DNA of 64,000 nucleotides from Streptomyces sp. NBC_01775 (lineage in GTDB: Bacteria; Actinomycetota; Actinomycetes; Streptomycetales; Streptomycetaceae). Made by a program: the position numbers and the translations under genes. The notes below the pieces were generated by a model. The model was not told the DNA's origin and searched no databases. It saw only the letters and a program-made list of their open reading frames with translations. This document shows, piece after piece, positions 29,222 to 39,328 of the stretch (its first letter is position 1; every line of letters starts with the position of its first letter). The stretch spans positions 6,324,001 through 6,388,000 of the forward strand of contig NZ_CP109104.1 in NCBI RefSeq assembly GCF_035917675.1, written 5' to 3'.

Positions 29222-30745
29222 ATGCCAAGCGCCACTTCAACCACTGCTTCCGCGCCTGCTTCCGGGTCCGCTTCCGGGTCCGCCTCCGCGCCTCCGCGGG
29301 CGTCCTCGCGGGCGTCCTCGAAGACGGACACCTCCACCCGCTTCACACCGCGCGAGACCCTGGTACTCGTGGTGCTCTGCGCCTCGCAGTTCCTGGTCGC
29401 GCTGGACTTCTCCGTACTCAACGTCGCCCTGCCCGTGCTCGGCCCCGACCTGGGCCTGGGCGAGGCCGGGCTCCAGTGGGCGGTGACCGCCTTCGCGCTG
29501 CCCACCGGCAGCTTCCTGCTGCTCTTCGGCCGCCTCGGCGACCAGCTCGGCCGCCGTCGTACGTTCCTGGCGGGCCTGGCCCTGTTCACCGTCGCCTCGG
29601 TGATAGCGGCCACAGGCGTGAACGCCGCGCTCTTCCTCGCCGGCCGCGCCCTCCAGGGCCTCGGCGCCGCGGCGCTCGTACCCACCGGCATGGCGCTGAT
29701 CACCACCTCCTTCGCCGAAGGCCCCAAGCGCACCAAGGCCCTCAGCATCAACGGCTCCTTGATGGCGCTCGGCTTCACCGTCGGCATGGTCCTCGGCGGC
29801 GTGCTCACCGACACCCTCGGCTGGCGCTCGACCATGGGGCTGCTCGGCGTCGGCGGCGTCCTGGTGCTGCTGGCGGCACCCCGGCTGCTGACCGAGAGCT
29901 GGGGAGAGCGCACCCGCCTGGACGTACCGGGCGCGCTGGCGGTGACGGGCGGGCTGTTCGGCATCGTCTACGGCCTGTCCACCGCGGCCGAGGAGGGCTT
30001 CACCCGGCCCGACGTGCTGATCGCGCTGCTGGCGGGCGTCGCGCTGCTCGCCGTGTTCATCCGGGTGGAGGCCCGCAGCCCGGAGCCGCTGCTGCCGCTG
30101 TGGATGCTGCGCCGCCCGAACGTGGCCTTCGGCAATCTGGCCGGGCTCGCCACCGTGTCGATGATGACCGCCGTGGTCTTCCTCATGACGCTCTACCTGC
30201 AAGACCTGCTCGGCGTCACCGCGCTCGTGACCGGGCTGATCTTCGGAGTGCAGGGCCTGGCCTCCATCGCGGGCGGCGCCCTCGCCCCGCGCCTGGCCCG
30301 CCGTATGGGCACCTCGCGCACCCTCGCGCTGGGTCTCCTGGGACAGGCAGTGCTGACCGCCGCGCTGCTGGGCATCGGCCCGGACTCGGGGGTGTGGCTG
30401 GTCGTGGTGGGTCTGGCGCTGGCCAGCGCGCTGCACCTGGTGGCCGTCGTCTCCTATGGAGTGACGGCGACCTCGGGCCTGGCCGACGAGGACCAGGGCC
30501 GCGCGACCTCGCTGGTCACCAGCGCGATGCAGGTGGGCATGGCCCTTGGTATCCCGCTGCTGAGCGCCCTGTCCGTCGGCTGGGCCGGGACGCTGCGCGA
30601 GGGCGGGGTCTCGGCGGACGAGGCCACGCTGGGCGGCATCCGGCTGGGTGTGGGCGCAGACGTCGTCGTCCTGCTGGCCGTCGGCGCACTCGTCGCCCTC
30701 ACCCTGGGCCGCCGCAGGACGGTGCCGCAGGGCGCCGGGAGCTGA
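29222..30745 (+). CDS. MFS drug exporter, DHA2 (14-TMS) type
   Basis: 507-aa major facilitator with about 14 membrane helices, resembling EmrB/QacA-type drug:proton antiporters. A 35-residue Ser/Ala/Thr-rich N-terminus precedes the first helix (LVLVVLCASQFLVALDFSVL). Family motifs: LDFSVLNVALP (motif D1), FGRLGDQLGRRRTFLAG (motif A), and GMVLGGVLTDTLGWRSTM (motif C, antiporter signature). ATG 29222 is preferred to a TTG two codons earlier. Divergent from the XRE/MmyB regulator, which probably controls it. Substrate unknown. Confidence 0.9.
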   Translation: MPSATSTTASAPASGSASGSASAPPRASSRASSKTDTSTRFTPRETLVLVVLCASQFLVALDFSVLNVALPVLGPDLGLGEAGLQWAVTAFALPTGSFLLLFGRLGDQLGRRRTFLAGLALFTVASVIAATGVNAALFLAGRALQGLGAAALVPTGMALITTSFAEGPKRTKALSINGSLMALGFTVGMVLGGVLTDTLGWRSTMGLLGVGGVLVLLAAPRLLTESWGERTRLDVPGALAVTGGLFGIVYGLSTAAEEGFTRPDVLIALLAGVALLAVFIRVEARSPEPLLPLWMLRRPNVAFGNLAGLATVSMMTAVVFLMTLYLQDLLGVTALVTGLIFGVQGLASIAGGALAPRLARRMGTSRTLALGLLGQAVLTAALLGIGPDSGVWLVVVGLALASALHLVAVVSYGVTATSGLADEDQGRATSLVTSAMQVGMALGIPLLSALSVGWAGTLREGGVSADEATLGGIRLGVGADVVVLLAVGALVALTLGRRRTVPQGAGS

Positions 30746-30830
30746 GGGCGCCGCTGAGGGCCCCGGGAGCTGAGGGTGCGGGGCGCGGCTGCGGCACGGC
30801 TCCCGTGCGCCGGGCCGGGCAGGCCGGGTG

Positions 30831-31655
30831 TCAGCCGCCCTGCTCGGCGGGCACCGTGGGGGAGGGAGTCTTCCCGGCCGTCGCCTCCTGGAGGCGCCTG
30901 AGCGCGGCCTTCGCCGCGTCGGCCGTCAGCTTCTCGTCGCCCTCGCCGGCGGAGAGCACGGCGAGCCCCGTGGTGCTCTGCCCGGCGCGGGCCAGCACCA
31001 GGTCCAAGGCGACGTCCGAGCCGTCGGCCGGTCCGCCCTTGGCCTTGCCGCGCAGCTCGGCGCCCAGGCTGTCCTCGCCCAGGAACGAGCCCTTCAGCGC
31101 CGAGACCGTGAAGTCGATCACGACCGAGTTGTTCTTGGTGCTGAACTTCGTGCAGCTGTCGCGCACGCTCTTGAAGGTGCTCATGGCCCGGATCGCGGCG
31201 GTGCCGTCGTACGAGGCGACGTCGCCGGCGAGGTAGGGGCCCTTCTCGCCCTTGGCGTAGTCGCGCGCCGCGTCGGTCCTCGCCTCGCGGTCGGCGAGGT
31301 CGCCGCCGAGCGCGTTGAACAGCTGCTTGCAGTTCCGGTCGCGGGTGCTCAGGTCGTCGGGGGCGTCACCGGCCAAGGTGGTGTCGTCCAGGTCGGCGGC
31401 CTTCCACCCGGCGGGCAGGTTGCCCGGCGCGAGCAGGGCGCTGGTGGCCTGCCGCTCGGTGAGCCGGCCCTTGCCGCCGGAGGGCGAGCCCGACGGGGCG
31501 CCGGACTCCTCCGGAGCCGAAGCCGAGGCCGAGGGCGAGGGCGAGTCCCCGCCCGGTCCGGAACCCGACTCCTCGTCGTCGCCGCACCCCGCGGCGGACA
31601 GCAGCAGGGCGGCGGCCAGCGCGGTGGCGGCGTATGGGCGGCGGGCGTGGAACAC
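30831..31655 (-). CDS. Secreted lipoprotein, unknown function
   Basis: 274 aa with a clear type II signal: MFHARRPYAATALAAALLL followed by lipobox LSAAGC (Cys about 24). A Ser/Pro/Gly-rich linker (26-60) leads to a C-terminal domain (about 65-255) containing the pattern DRNCKQLFNALGG, RAMSTFKSVRDSCTKF (a likely disulfide pair) and VLARAGQSTTGLAVLSAGEG. Resembles the PknH-like extracellular/sensor-like lipoproteins of actinobacteria, but that is uncertain. Convergent with the MFS gene; the 85 bases between contain G/C-rich inverted repeats that could end both. Confidence 0.82.
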   Translation of the reverse strand: MFHARRPYAATALAAALLLSAAGCGDDEESGSGPGGDSPSPSASASAPEESGAPSGSPSGGKGRLTERQATSALLAPGNLPAGWKAADLDDTTLAGDAPDDLSTRDRNCKQLFNALGGDLADREARTDAARDYAKGEKGPYLAGDVASYDGTAAIRAMSTFKSVRDSCTKFSTKNNSVVIDFTVSALKGSFLGEDSLGAELRGKAKGGPADGSDVALDLVLARAGQSTTGLAVLSAGEGDEKLTADAAKAALRRLQEATAGKTPSPTVPAEQGG

Positions 31656-31774
31656 GGCGGTGTGCCTCTCGACGGCGGTCTTCCCGGACCCCCAGCTTCA
31701 GCTTCGGCACCCGCTTCGGCACCCCGCCATGCCCCCTCGACACCCGAACAGGTGACGGACGGACCGGGCGGGGC

Positions 31775-32137
31775 TCAGCCGCGGTCGAGCAACAGCCGCT
31801 CCGCGCGCGGGAGTTTGGCCACGACCAGGTCGTAGGAGTCCTCGATCATCTCGCGCACCATCCGGTCCGACAGACTGCCGTCGAGCGTGACCGTGTTCCA
31901 GTGCCGCTTGTTGAGATGCCAGCCCGCGCGGATGGCCGGATGCGCCTCGCGCAGCCGTACCGCGATCTCCGGCTCGCACTTCAGGCTCACCCGGAGCGGG
32001 CTCTCGTCCAGCGAGCTGAACGAGAAGATCTTCTCCTTGACCTTGAACGTGGAAAGCTCCGGGTTGCCGGGAAAGGGAAAGTCCTCCCAGGCACCGTTCA
32101 GTTCGAGACAGGTCGCTCTCAGCTCGTCGGGCGTCAT
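31775..32137 (-). CDS. MmcQ/YjbR family protein
   Basis: 120-aa protein of the MmcQ/YjbR (CyaY-like fold) family, often annotated as DNA-binding but of unproven function. Diagnostic parts: the start MTPDELRATCLELNGAWEDF, FPGNPELSTFKVKEKIFSFS, then RVSLKCEP, and HLNKRHWNTVTLDGSLSD, which is the conserved H-L-N-K-x-H-W-N stretch. Length is normal. The upstream spacer (32138-32290) holds degenerate copies of a CCCAGCACCCGC-like dodecamer and no gene. Confidence 0.88.
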   Translation of the reverse strand: MTPDELRATCLELNGAWEDFPFPGNPELSTFKVKEKIFSFSSLDESPLRVSLKCEPEIAVRLREAHPAIRAGWHLNKRHWNTVTLDGSLSDRMVREMIEDSYDLVVAKLPRAERLLLDRG

Positions 32138-32331
32138 GGGCCCAGCGTAGGTCCGCGACGCCCAGCACCCGCGCCCAGCACGCGCACCCAGCTCCCAGTA
32201 CCCGTTCCCAGTGCCCGTTCCCAGCGCCCGCGTCCAGCACGCGCACCCAGCGTCACCCCCGGAGCCGGACGGACACTTGACTTCGAGTGAACTCCAGCCG
32301 CTAGCCTCCGCGCCGGAGGAGAGGGGGAGCG

Positions 32332-33092
32332 ATGCGACGCTTCGAGGGACGGGTGGCGTTCGTCACCGGGGGTGGGCACGGCATCGGGGCGGCGGTGGCC
32401 CGACGGCTGGCCGACGAGGGCGCGGCCGTCGCTGTGACCGACATCGACACCGACGCCGCCGGACAGGTGGCACAGGAGCTGACGGAGCGGGGGGACCGGC
32501 CGCCGCGTACCACTGCGACGTGACGCGGCGCGACACGGTCGACGGCGCCGTGGCGGAAGCGGCGCGGCGGTTCGGGCGGCTCGACGTCCTGGCCCACACG
32601 GTGGGCCACAATCTGGCCGGGCTCGCGGAGGAGGAACCGACCGACGAACAGTGGGCCCGGCAGTACGACTTCACCCTCACCGGCACGGTGCGCTGCGTGC
32701 GCGCGGCCTTGCCGAAGTTCGCCGAGACGGGCGGCGGAGCGGTGGTGCTGGTCGGCTCGATGAGCGGGCTGGTGGCCTTCGGTACCGATCCGTACGCGGC
32801 GGCGAAGGCGGCGCTGGGCAACCTCGTCCGCAACCTGGCGGCCCGGCACGGACCGGACGGCGTGCGGGTCAACATGGTCGTGCCGGGGACGGTGGCCACC
32901 CGGGTGTGGGACGACCGGCCCGGGGCCCTCGACGAGCTGAGCCGGCTGTATCCGCTGCGGCGGGTCGGGCAGCCGGAGGACATCGCCGCCGCCATGGCGT
33001 TTCTCGCCTCCGACGACGCCGCGTGGATCACCGGCGTCGCCCTGCCGGTCGAAGGCGGAATCCTGACCGGCCCGGGCCACCTCATCGGCTGA
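32332..33092 (+). pseudogene. Short-chain dehydrogenase with a frameshift at a G-run
   Basis: SDR-family oxidoreductase split by one frameshift. Codons 32332-32490 give [20 protein letters not shown] (the NAD(P)-binding TGxxxGxG) up to [10 protein letters not shown]. This frame then ends at TGA 32521. The rest is in another frame: [18 protein letters not shown], then NNAG-equivalent HTVGHN, catalytic S in VGSMSGLV, YAAAKAAL (Y-x3-K) and the C-terminal RVGQPEDIAAAMAFLASDDA. Adding one G to the G6 run at 32489-32494 restores a normal protein of about 253 aa. So this is either a recent mutation or a sequencing error at a homopolymer. All catalytic residues are otherwise intact. Confidence 0.85.
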
Positions 33093-33144
33093 ACGTGCGG
33101 GCCGGGGCACTACGGTCTGTCCGGCGGATCTTTCTGTTGCCCTC

Positions 33145-33255
33145 TTTCCTGGTGCCGAGCAGGGGCTGCCCCTGGCTGCGCTTTGCAGAGCGCGGGTGCT
33201 TTTCGGGCTGGTCTCGCAGTTCCCCGCGCCCCTTCCGGGTTCGCCCCGGTGCCGG
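33145..33255 (+). repeat. Dispersed Streptomyces-type intergenic repeat, copy A
   Basis: Non-coding stretch matching copies at 49321-49425 (same strand) and about 53330-53430 (opposite strand). The shared core is GCAGGGGCTGCCCCTG, then TTTGCAGAGCGCGGGTG, then CGCAGTTCCCCGCGCCCCTT. It contains short inverted repeats and lies at the convergent end of two genes, where it may help end transcription. Confidence 0.85.
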
Positions 33256-33279
33256 GCACGCATGATCCGCCGACACGCA

Positions 33280-34614
33280 CTAGCCCTCCCGCGTGGCCGC
33301 GCTCTCCGCGCCGTTCGTCATGACCGGCTCGCGGACCGGCTCGACGAGTACCGTGACGATCTTGTTGCGCCGGCCGGCCGGGGACTCGGCCGTCAGGCGC
33401 AGGCCCGTCAGCGTCGGGTCGGAGCGGTCCTCGGTGACATCGACCGTGGTCGTCGCGCCCGCGATGGGCACGCGGCCCAGCGACTTGGCCAGGAGGCCGC
33501 CGACGGTCTCGACGTCCTCGTCGTCCAGCTCCAGCCCGAACAGCTCGCCCAGGTCGCCGATGTCGAGCCGGGCCGTGACGCGGTAGCTGCCCTCGCCCAG
33601 GTCCTCGACGGGCGGCAGCTCCCGGTCGTACTCGTCGGTGATCTCGCCGACGATCTCCTCCAGGATGTCCTCGATGGTGACGATCCCGGCTGTGCCGCCG
33701 TACTCGTCGATCACCACCGCGACGTGGATGCGGTCCTGCTGCATCTCGCGCAGCAGGTCACCCGCGTTCTTCGTGTCCGGCACGAACGTCGCGGGGCGCA
33801 TGGCGGTGGAGACCAGCTCGCCCTCCGCGTCCCGGTTGATGTGCACCTTGCGGGCCAGGTCCTTGAGGTAGACGATCCCGACCACGTCGTCCTCGCTCTC
33901 GCCCACCACGGGGATGCGCGAGAAGCCCGAGCGCAGCGCCAGCGTCAGCGCCTGCCGGATGGTCTTGAATCGCTCGATCGTGATCAGGTCCGTACGCGGG
34001 ACCATCACCTCGCGCACCAGCTTGTCGCCGAGCTGGAAGACGGAGTGCACCATCTTCCGCTCCTCGGCCTCGATGAGCGACTCCCGCTCCGCGAGGTCCA
34101 CCATGGCGCGCAGCTCCGCCTCGCTCGCGAACGGGCCCTTGCGGAAGCCCTTGCCGGGTGTGAGCGCGTTGCCGAGGAGGATGAGGAGCTGGGGGACGGG
34201 CCCCAGGATGCGGGCCAGCGGCACCAGCACATAGGCGGCGGCCGTGGCGGTGTTGAGCGGGTGCTGGCGGCCGATGGTGCGCGGGGAGACGCCGATGGCG
34301 ACATAGCTGACGAAGACCATCACCCCTATGGCGATGACCAGCGCCTCCCAGTTCTCCTTCACGGTGCGCAGGCAGTAGTAGGTCACCAGCGCGCCCGCCG
34401 CCACCTCGCAGGCCACGCGCAGCAGCAGCGCGAGGTTGAGATAGCGCGTCGGATCGGCGGCGACGGCCGCCAGCTTGGCGCTGCCCTTGCGGCCCTGGCG
34501 GACCGCCTCCTCCGCGCGGTAGCTCGTCGTACGCGCCAGCCCTGCCTCGGCGCAGGCCGCCAGCCAGGCGACGATCACCAGCAGGACGGCCGCCGCGACC
34601 AGCTGCGTGGTCAC
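33280..34614 (-). CDS. CNNM/CBS-domain membrane transporter (hemolysin C-like)
   Basis: 444-aa protein of the CorC/CNNM family, implicated in magnesium or other divalent cation handling (the name hemolysin is historical). GTG 34614 is chosen because it overlaps the ybeY stop (GTGA), giving coupled translation. It opens with a helix ([20 protein letters not shown]). The N-terminal DUF21 domain has three to four membrane helices, followed by two CBS motifs ([27 protein letters not shown], then [20 protein letters not shown] and [20 protein letters not shown]). A C-terminal CorC_HlyC domain includes [17 protein letters not shown]. Third gene of the phoH-ybeY-CBS operon. Confidence 0.93.
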   Translation of the reverse strand: MTTQLVAAAVLLVIVAWLAACAEAGLARTTSYRAEEAVRQGRKGSAKLAAVAADPTRYLNLALLLRVACEVAAGALVTYYCLRTVKENWEALVIAIGVMVFVSYVAIGVSPRTIGRQHPLNTATAAAYVLVPLARILGPVPQLLILLGNALTPGKGFRKGPFASEAELRAMVDLAERESLIEAEERKMVHSVFQLGDKLVREVMVPRTDLITIERFKTIRQALTLALRSGFSRIPVVGESEDDVVGIVYLKDLARKVHINRDAEGELVSTAMRPATFVPDTKNAGDLLREMQQDRIHVAVVIDEYGGTAGIVTIEDILEEIVGEITDEYDRELPPVEDLGEGSYRVTARLDIGDLGELFGLELDDEDVETVGGLLAKSLGRVPIAGATTTVDVTEDRSDPTLTGLRLTAESPAGRRNKIVTVLVEPVREPVMTNGAESAATREG

Positions 34615-35111
34615 GAGGTGGTCGTCGGGGCCGGCGAGGGCCCGGTCAGTCCGTGCTCGGCGCGCCAGCCGTCCACGATCGCGGCCTGGAGGCCGAACAT
34701 CTCCGTCTTCTCGCTGGGCTCCTCGTGGTCGTACCCCAGCAGGTGCAGCACCCCGTGGACGGTGAGCAGCTGGAGCTCCTCGTCCATGGAGTGCTGCGTG
34801 GGCGCCTCGGCGCCCTGCTTCTCGGCGACCTCCGGGCACAGCACGATGTCCCCGAGGAGGCCCTGCGGGGGCTCCTCCTCGTCCCGGGAGGGCGGGCGCA
34901 GCTCGTCCATCGGGAAGGACATCACGTCCGTGGGCCCCGGCAGATCCATCCACTGGAGATGCAGCCGCTCCATGGTGTTGCTGTCGACGACGATCACCGA
35001 CAGCTCGGAGAGCGGGTGGATGCGCATCCGTGTCAGGGCGTAGCGGGCGATGTCGAGCAGTGCCCGCTCATCGACCTGGCGGCCGGATTCATTGTTGACG
35101 TCGATCGACAT
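34611..35111 (-). CDS. ybeY: Endoribonuclease YbeY (rRNA maturation)
   Basis: Zinc-dependent endoribonuclease needed for 16S rRNA 3'-end maturation and ribosome quality control. 166 aa starting [20 protein letters not shown]. It has the [12 protein letters not shown] loop, [14 protein letters not shown], and the metal motif [11 protein letters not shown] (H-x3-H-x5-H). The C-terminal tail of about 15 residues is variable. Its stop overlaps the GTG of the CBS transporter (34611-34614), and it starts 12 bases after phoH ends. The phoH-ybeY pair is conserved across bacteria. Confidence 0.96.
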   Translation of the reverse strand: MSIDVNNESGRQVDERALLDIARYALTRMRIHPLSELSVIVVDSNTMERLHLQWMDLPGPTDVMSFPMDELRPPSRDEEEPPQGLLGDIVLCPEVAEKQGAEAPTQHSMDEELQLLTVHGVLHLLGYDHEEPSEKTEMFGLQAAIVDGWRAEHGLTGPSPAPTTTS

Positions 35112-35123
35112 GGCGCGGGTCGG

Positions 35124-36212
<1,089 letters not shown>

Positions 36213-36414
36213 GGGCGGCCTCTGGGGCCTGCTCATCTCCCTCTCTGCGCCGCTGTTCTACCTGCCCCCAGAGTACGACGCCCCACTGACAGCGCCTCCC
36301 GCTTTTCCGCGGACAGCGCCCTCCCGCTCTGCTGTTCCCCGGGCCGGCGCGGCTCCGCCATCGGGCAGGCACAGCTCCGCACCCCGGCGGGCACAGCTCC
36401 GCACCCGGGGCGGG

Positions 36415-37686
36415 TCAGCCCGTCGGAGGGCGGAAGCCGAGCGTGGGAACGGCCCTGCGCGGCGGGGCCGAAGGGGCGCAGGCGGTGAGGATGCGGTCCA
36501 GGAAGGCGTAGCGCGCGCCGTCCCCCTGCGGGCCCTCGCGCCCCTGGCCCTCCTCGCACCGGTGCGTCCGCCACCACGCGGCGATCTCCGGCCAGCCCGG
36601 CGCCGAGAGCGAGCCGCCGAACTCCTGCACGGACAGCGCGGCGGTCAGCCCCGCGAACGCCAGCCGCTCGGCCAGTGACCACCCCGCGAGGCTGCCGGTC
36701 ACGAAGCCCGCCACGAAGACATCGCCGGCACCCGTCGTATCCAGCGCGTCCACGACGATCCCCGGCACGTGCGCCGTCTCGCCGGTGCGCCCGTCGGCCG
36801 CGTACGCCCCGTCCGCGCCCATCGTGACAACGGCCAGCGGAACGTACGAGGTCAGGGCGTGGGCGGCGGCGCGTGGGGAGTCCGTACGGGTGTAGCGCAT
36901 GGCCTCGGCGGCGTTCGGCAAGAACGCCTCGCAGTCGGGCAGCTCCGCCAGCGCCGCCAGGTCCCAGCGGCCCGTCTCGTCCCAGCCGATGTCGGCGAAG
37001 ATGCGGCTGCCGCGCCGCGCCGCCGTCGCGATCCACTCCTGGGGACGTCCGGGCACCAGCGAGGCGACACACGCGCCGGCCTGGGGCGGGCACTCAGGCG
37101 CGTCCGGGTCGTAGGCGGTCGCTGCGCTCCTGGGCGGTGCCTCGTGGCCGTGCGAGATCATCGTGCGCTCGCCCTCGTAGGCCATGGAGACCGTCACGGG
37201 CGAGTGCCAGCCGGGGACGGTGTGCGAGAGCGACAGGTCGATGCCCTCGCCGTGCTCCAGCACCTCGCGGCAGTAGTCGCCGTACATGTCGTCGCCGAAC
37301 GCGGCGGCCAGCGAGGTGCGCAGGCCGAGGCGGGCCAGCGCGGTCGCCATGTTCGCGATGCCGCCGGGGCTGGAGCCCATGCCGCGCGCCCAGGACTCGG
37401 TGCCGCGCACCGGGGCCGAGTCGAGCCCGGTGAAGATGATGTCGAGGAAGACCGTCCCGGTCAGGTACACGTCGCAACTGGGCCCGTCCGCCGGGCGCAC
37501 CGAGGCGAGCGGGTCGAACAGAGGGGCGGGTCGTGCGCCTTGCACATGTGGTGACGCTCCGTGCGGGGCGCCCCGTCCGTGGGAGGGGATGTGCCCGTGG
37601 GTGGGGACGTGCCCGTGCGGGGGAATGTGCCCGTGCGCGGGGACCTCGCCGGATCCGGCGGTCCTACGCCTGCTCACCGTGCTCAC
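36415..37686 (-). CDS. PfkB-family carbohydrate kinase with His-rich N-terminal repeats
   Basis: Ribokinase-like sugar kinase of the PfkB family. From GTG 37686 (or 37677) it has 423 aa. Residues about 12-45 are an unusual Pro-His-Gly-rich repeat (for example GHIPPHGHVPTHGHIPSHGR, a 21-bp DNA repeat). The kinase then starts at DVYLTGTVFLDIIFTGL, with SSPGGIANMATALARLG (PfkB signature 1) and DALDTTGAGDVFVAGFVTGS (signature 2, catalytic Asp in GAGD). Divergent from a GH4 phospho-glycosidase (37813), which suggests a role in using a phosphorylated or free sugar from that enzyme. The His-rich segment could bind metal, or an internal start could exclude it. Confidence 0.88.
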   Translation of the reverse strand: MSTVSRRRTAGSGEVPAHGHIPPHGHVPTHGHIPSHGRGAPHGASPHVQGARPAPLFDPLASVRPADGPSCDVYLTGTVFLDIIFTGLDSAPVRGTESWARGMGSSPGGIANMATALARLGLRTSLAAAFGDDMYGDYCREVLEHGEGIDLSLSHTVPGWHSPVTVSMAYEGERTMISHGHEAPPRSAATAYDPDAPECPPQAGACVASLVPGRPQEWIATAARRGSRIFADIGWDETGRWDLAALAELPDCEAFLPNAAEAMRYTRTDSPRAAAHALTSYVPLAVVTMGADGAYAADGRTGETAHVPGIVVDALDTTGAGDVFVAGFVTGSLAGWSLAERLAFAGLTAALSVQEFGGSLSAPGWPEIAAWWRTHRCEEGQGREGPQGDGARYAFLDRILTACAPSAPPRRAVPTLGFRPPTG

Positions 37687-37753
37687 CGTGCCTTCCCCGT
37701 TGCCTGCCCGTCTCCGCACGCGGCTGCCGTGCCGCCCGCCACAGTGCGGTGCC

Positions 37754-37790
37754 ACCGACCATAGTCGGTAGCGATCCGGGACAGGATCGC
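37754..37790. promoter_or_regulatory. Two adjacent palindromes between PfkB and GH4 genes
   Basis: ACCGAC-CATA-GTCGGT (37754-37769) and GCGATCC-6 nt-GGATCGC (37771-37790) are perfect inverted repeats placed side by side in the 126-bp divergent spacer. They look like operator sites that could control both genes. The second one ends 23 bases before the GH4 start. No regulator gene is adjacent. Confidence 0.5.
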
Positions 37791-37812
37791 CCCGTGCGGT
37801 ACGTTCCGGCCC

Positions 37813-39147
37813 ATGAGGCTGACGATTCTCGGCGGGGGCGGATTCCGCGTCCCCCTGGTCCACCGCGCGCTGCTCGACGAGGCGCGGCGGCGGCCGGCGG
37901 ACGCCCCCGGCCGCTGCACCGAACTCGTGCTGTACGACACGGACCGTGACCGGCTCGCGGTCATCGCCTCCGTGCTGGCCGCGCAGGCCGAGGACGTGCC
38001 CGGCGCGCCCTCCGTACGGCTCGCCGAGGACCTGGACGACGCCTTGCGCGGCACGGACTTCGTCTTCTCCGCGATCCGGGTGGGCGGCACGGCGGGACGG
38101 GTCGCGGACGAGCGGATCCCGATGACGGAAGGCGTGCTGGGGCAGGAGACGGTCGGCGCGGGCGGCGTGCTGTACGCGCTGCGCACGGTGCCGGTCGCGG
38201 TCCGTATCGCCGAGCGGGTGCGGGCCGTGGCACCGGATGCCTGGGTCATCAACTTCACCAACCCCGCCGGGATGGTCACCGAGGCCATGGCGCGGGTGCT
38301 GAGGGAGCGGGTCATCGGGATCTGCGACTCGCCCGTCGGCCTGGTGCGCAGAGCGGCGCGGGCCGCCGGCGCCGACCCGGACACCGTCGAGTTCGACTAC
38401 ACCGGGCTCAACCACCTGGGCTGGCTGCGCTCGTTCAGGGAGCCCGGCGGCGCGGACCTGCTGCCGGGGCTGCTGGCGGACCCCGCGGCGCTCACCTCCT
38501 TCGAGGAGGGGAAACTCTTCGGCAGCGAGTGGCTCCAGGCGCTGGGAGCGCTGCCGAACGAGTACCTGCACTACTACTACTTCCGGCGCGAGACCCTCGA
38601 CTCCGTCCGCACGGCGGCCGAGACCCGGGGAGAGTTCCTCGACCAGCAGCAGGGCGGCTTCTTCGCCCGCGCGGCCCAGGACCCCGCCGCCTCGTACGCG
38701 CTGTGGGAGCGCACCCGGCTGGAGCGCGAGGAGACATACATGGCCGAGAGCCGCGAGGCCACCGGGGGATGGCAGCGCGACAGCTGCGACCTGGACGGCG
38801 GCGGCTACGACCAGGTGGCGCTCGCGCTGATGCGCGCCATCGCGCGCGGGGAGCGGGCCCGGCTGGTGCTGAACGTGCCCAACGGCCGCACGGTCCCCGC
38901 GCTTTCGCCGGACGCGATCGTGGAGACCGTGTGCGAGGTGGACGGCGAGGGGGCGCGCCCGCTGGCCGCCGCGCCACTCGGGGAGGCGGAGCTGGGGCTG
39001 ATGCTCCAGCTCAAGGCGGTAGAGCTGGCCGCCGTCGAAGCCGCGACGAGCGGCTCCCACCGCGCCGCGCTACGGGCCCTCGCCCTGCACCCCCTGGTCG
39101 ACTCCCCGGCCGTCGCCGCCCGCATCCTGGAGCGCGCGGGGCACTGA
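37813..39147 (+). CDS. GH4 family phospho-glycosidase (6-phospho-beta-glucosidase)
   Basis: NAD- and metal-dependent glycosidase of family 4, which cleaves 6-phospho-beta-glucosides through an oxidation-elimination mechanism. 444 aa. The N-terminal Rossmann motif is LTILGGGGFRVPLVHRALL. TDFVFSAIRVGGTAGRVADE, ETVGAGGVLYALRTVP and NFTNPAGMVTEAM follow, then the metal-binding GICDSPVGLVRR (Cys) and YTGLNHLGWLRSF (His). A catalytic tyrosine region lies at about 240-270. Start ATG 37813. The pairing with a divergent PfkB kinase fits a small sugar-use module, but no PTS gene is in the window. Confidence 0.92.
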   Translation: MRLTILGGGGFRVPLVHRALLDEARRRPADAPGRCTELVLYDTDRDRLAVIASVLAAQAEDVPGAPSVRLAEDLDDALRGTDFVFSAIRVGGTAGRVADERIPMTEGVLGQETVGAGGVLYALRTVPVAVRIAERVRAVAPDAWVINFTNPAGMVTEAMARVLRERVIGICDSPVGLVRRAARAAGADPDTVEFDYTGLNHLGWLRSFREPGGADLLPGLLADPAALTSFEEGKLFGSEWLQALGALPNEYLHYYYFRRETLDSVRTAAETRGEFLDQQQGGFFARAAQDPAASYALWERTRLEREETYMAESREATGGWQRDSCDLDGGGYDQVALALMRAIARGERARLVLNVPNGRTVPALSPDAIVETVCEVDGEGARPLAAAPLGEAELGLMLQLKAVELAAVEAATSGSHRAALRALALHPLVDSPAVAARILERAGH

Positions 39148-39328
39148 GCGGCGGGGGGCCGAGCGGTGGGGCACTGAGGGCTGGGGGCCGAGCGGTGGGG
39201 AGCGGGTGCAGGTTTTTACGGACTGTTGAATCTTCGCGCGTAGATGGGGACTTGGGCGCGCTGTTACGGTCCCCGGGTTCTCATGCCCCTGCCAACCACT
39301 TCCGGCGCCCGCCGACGAGGAGTCGCGC

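Noticed and set aside
36415..39060. One 881-aa minus-strand gene joining antisense of GH4 with the PfkB kinase
   Set aside because: The upper 450 codons are antisense to the GH4 gene; the kinase has its own GTG start near 37686.
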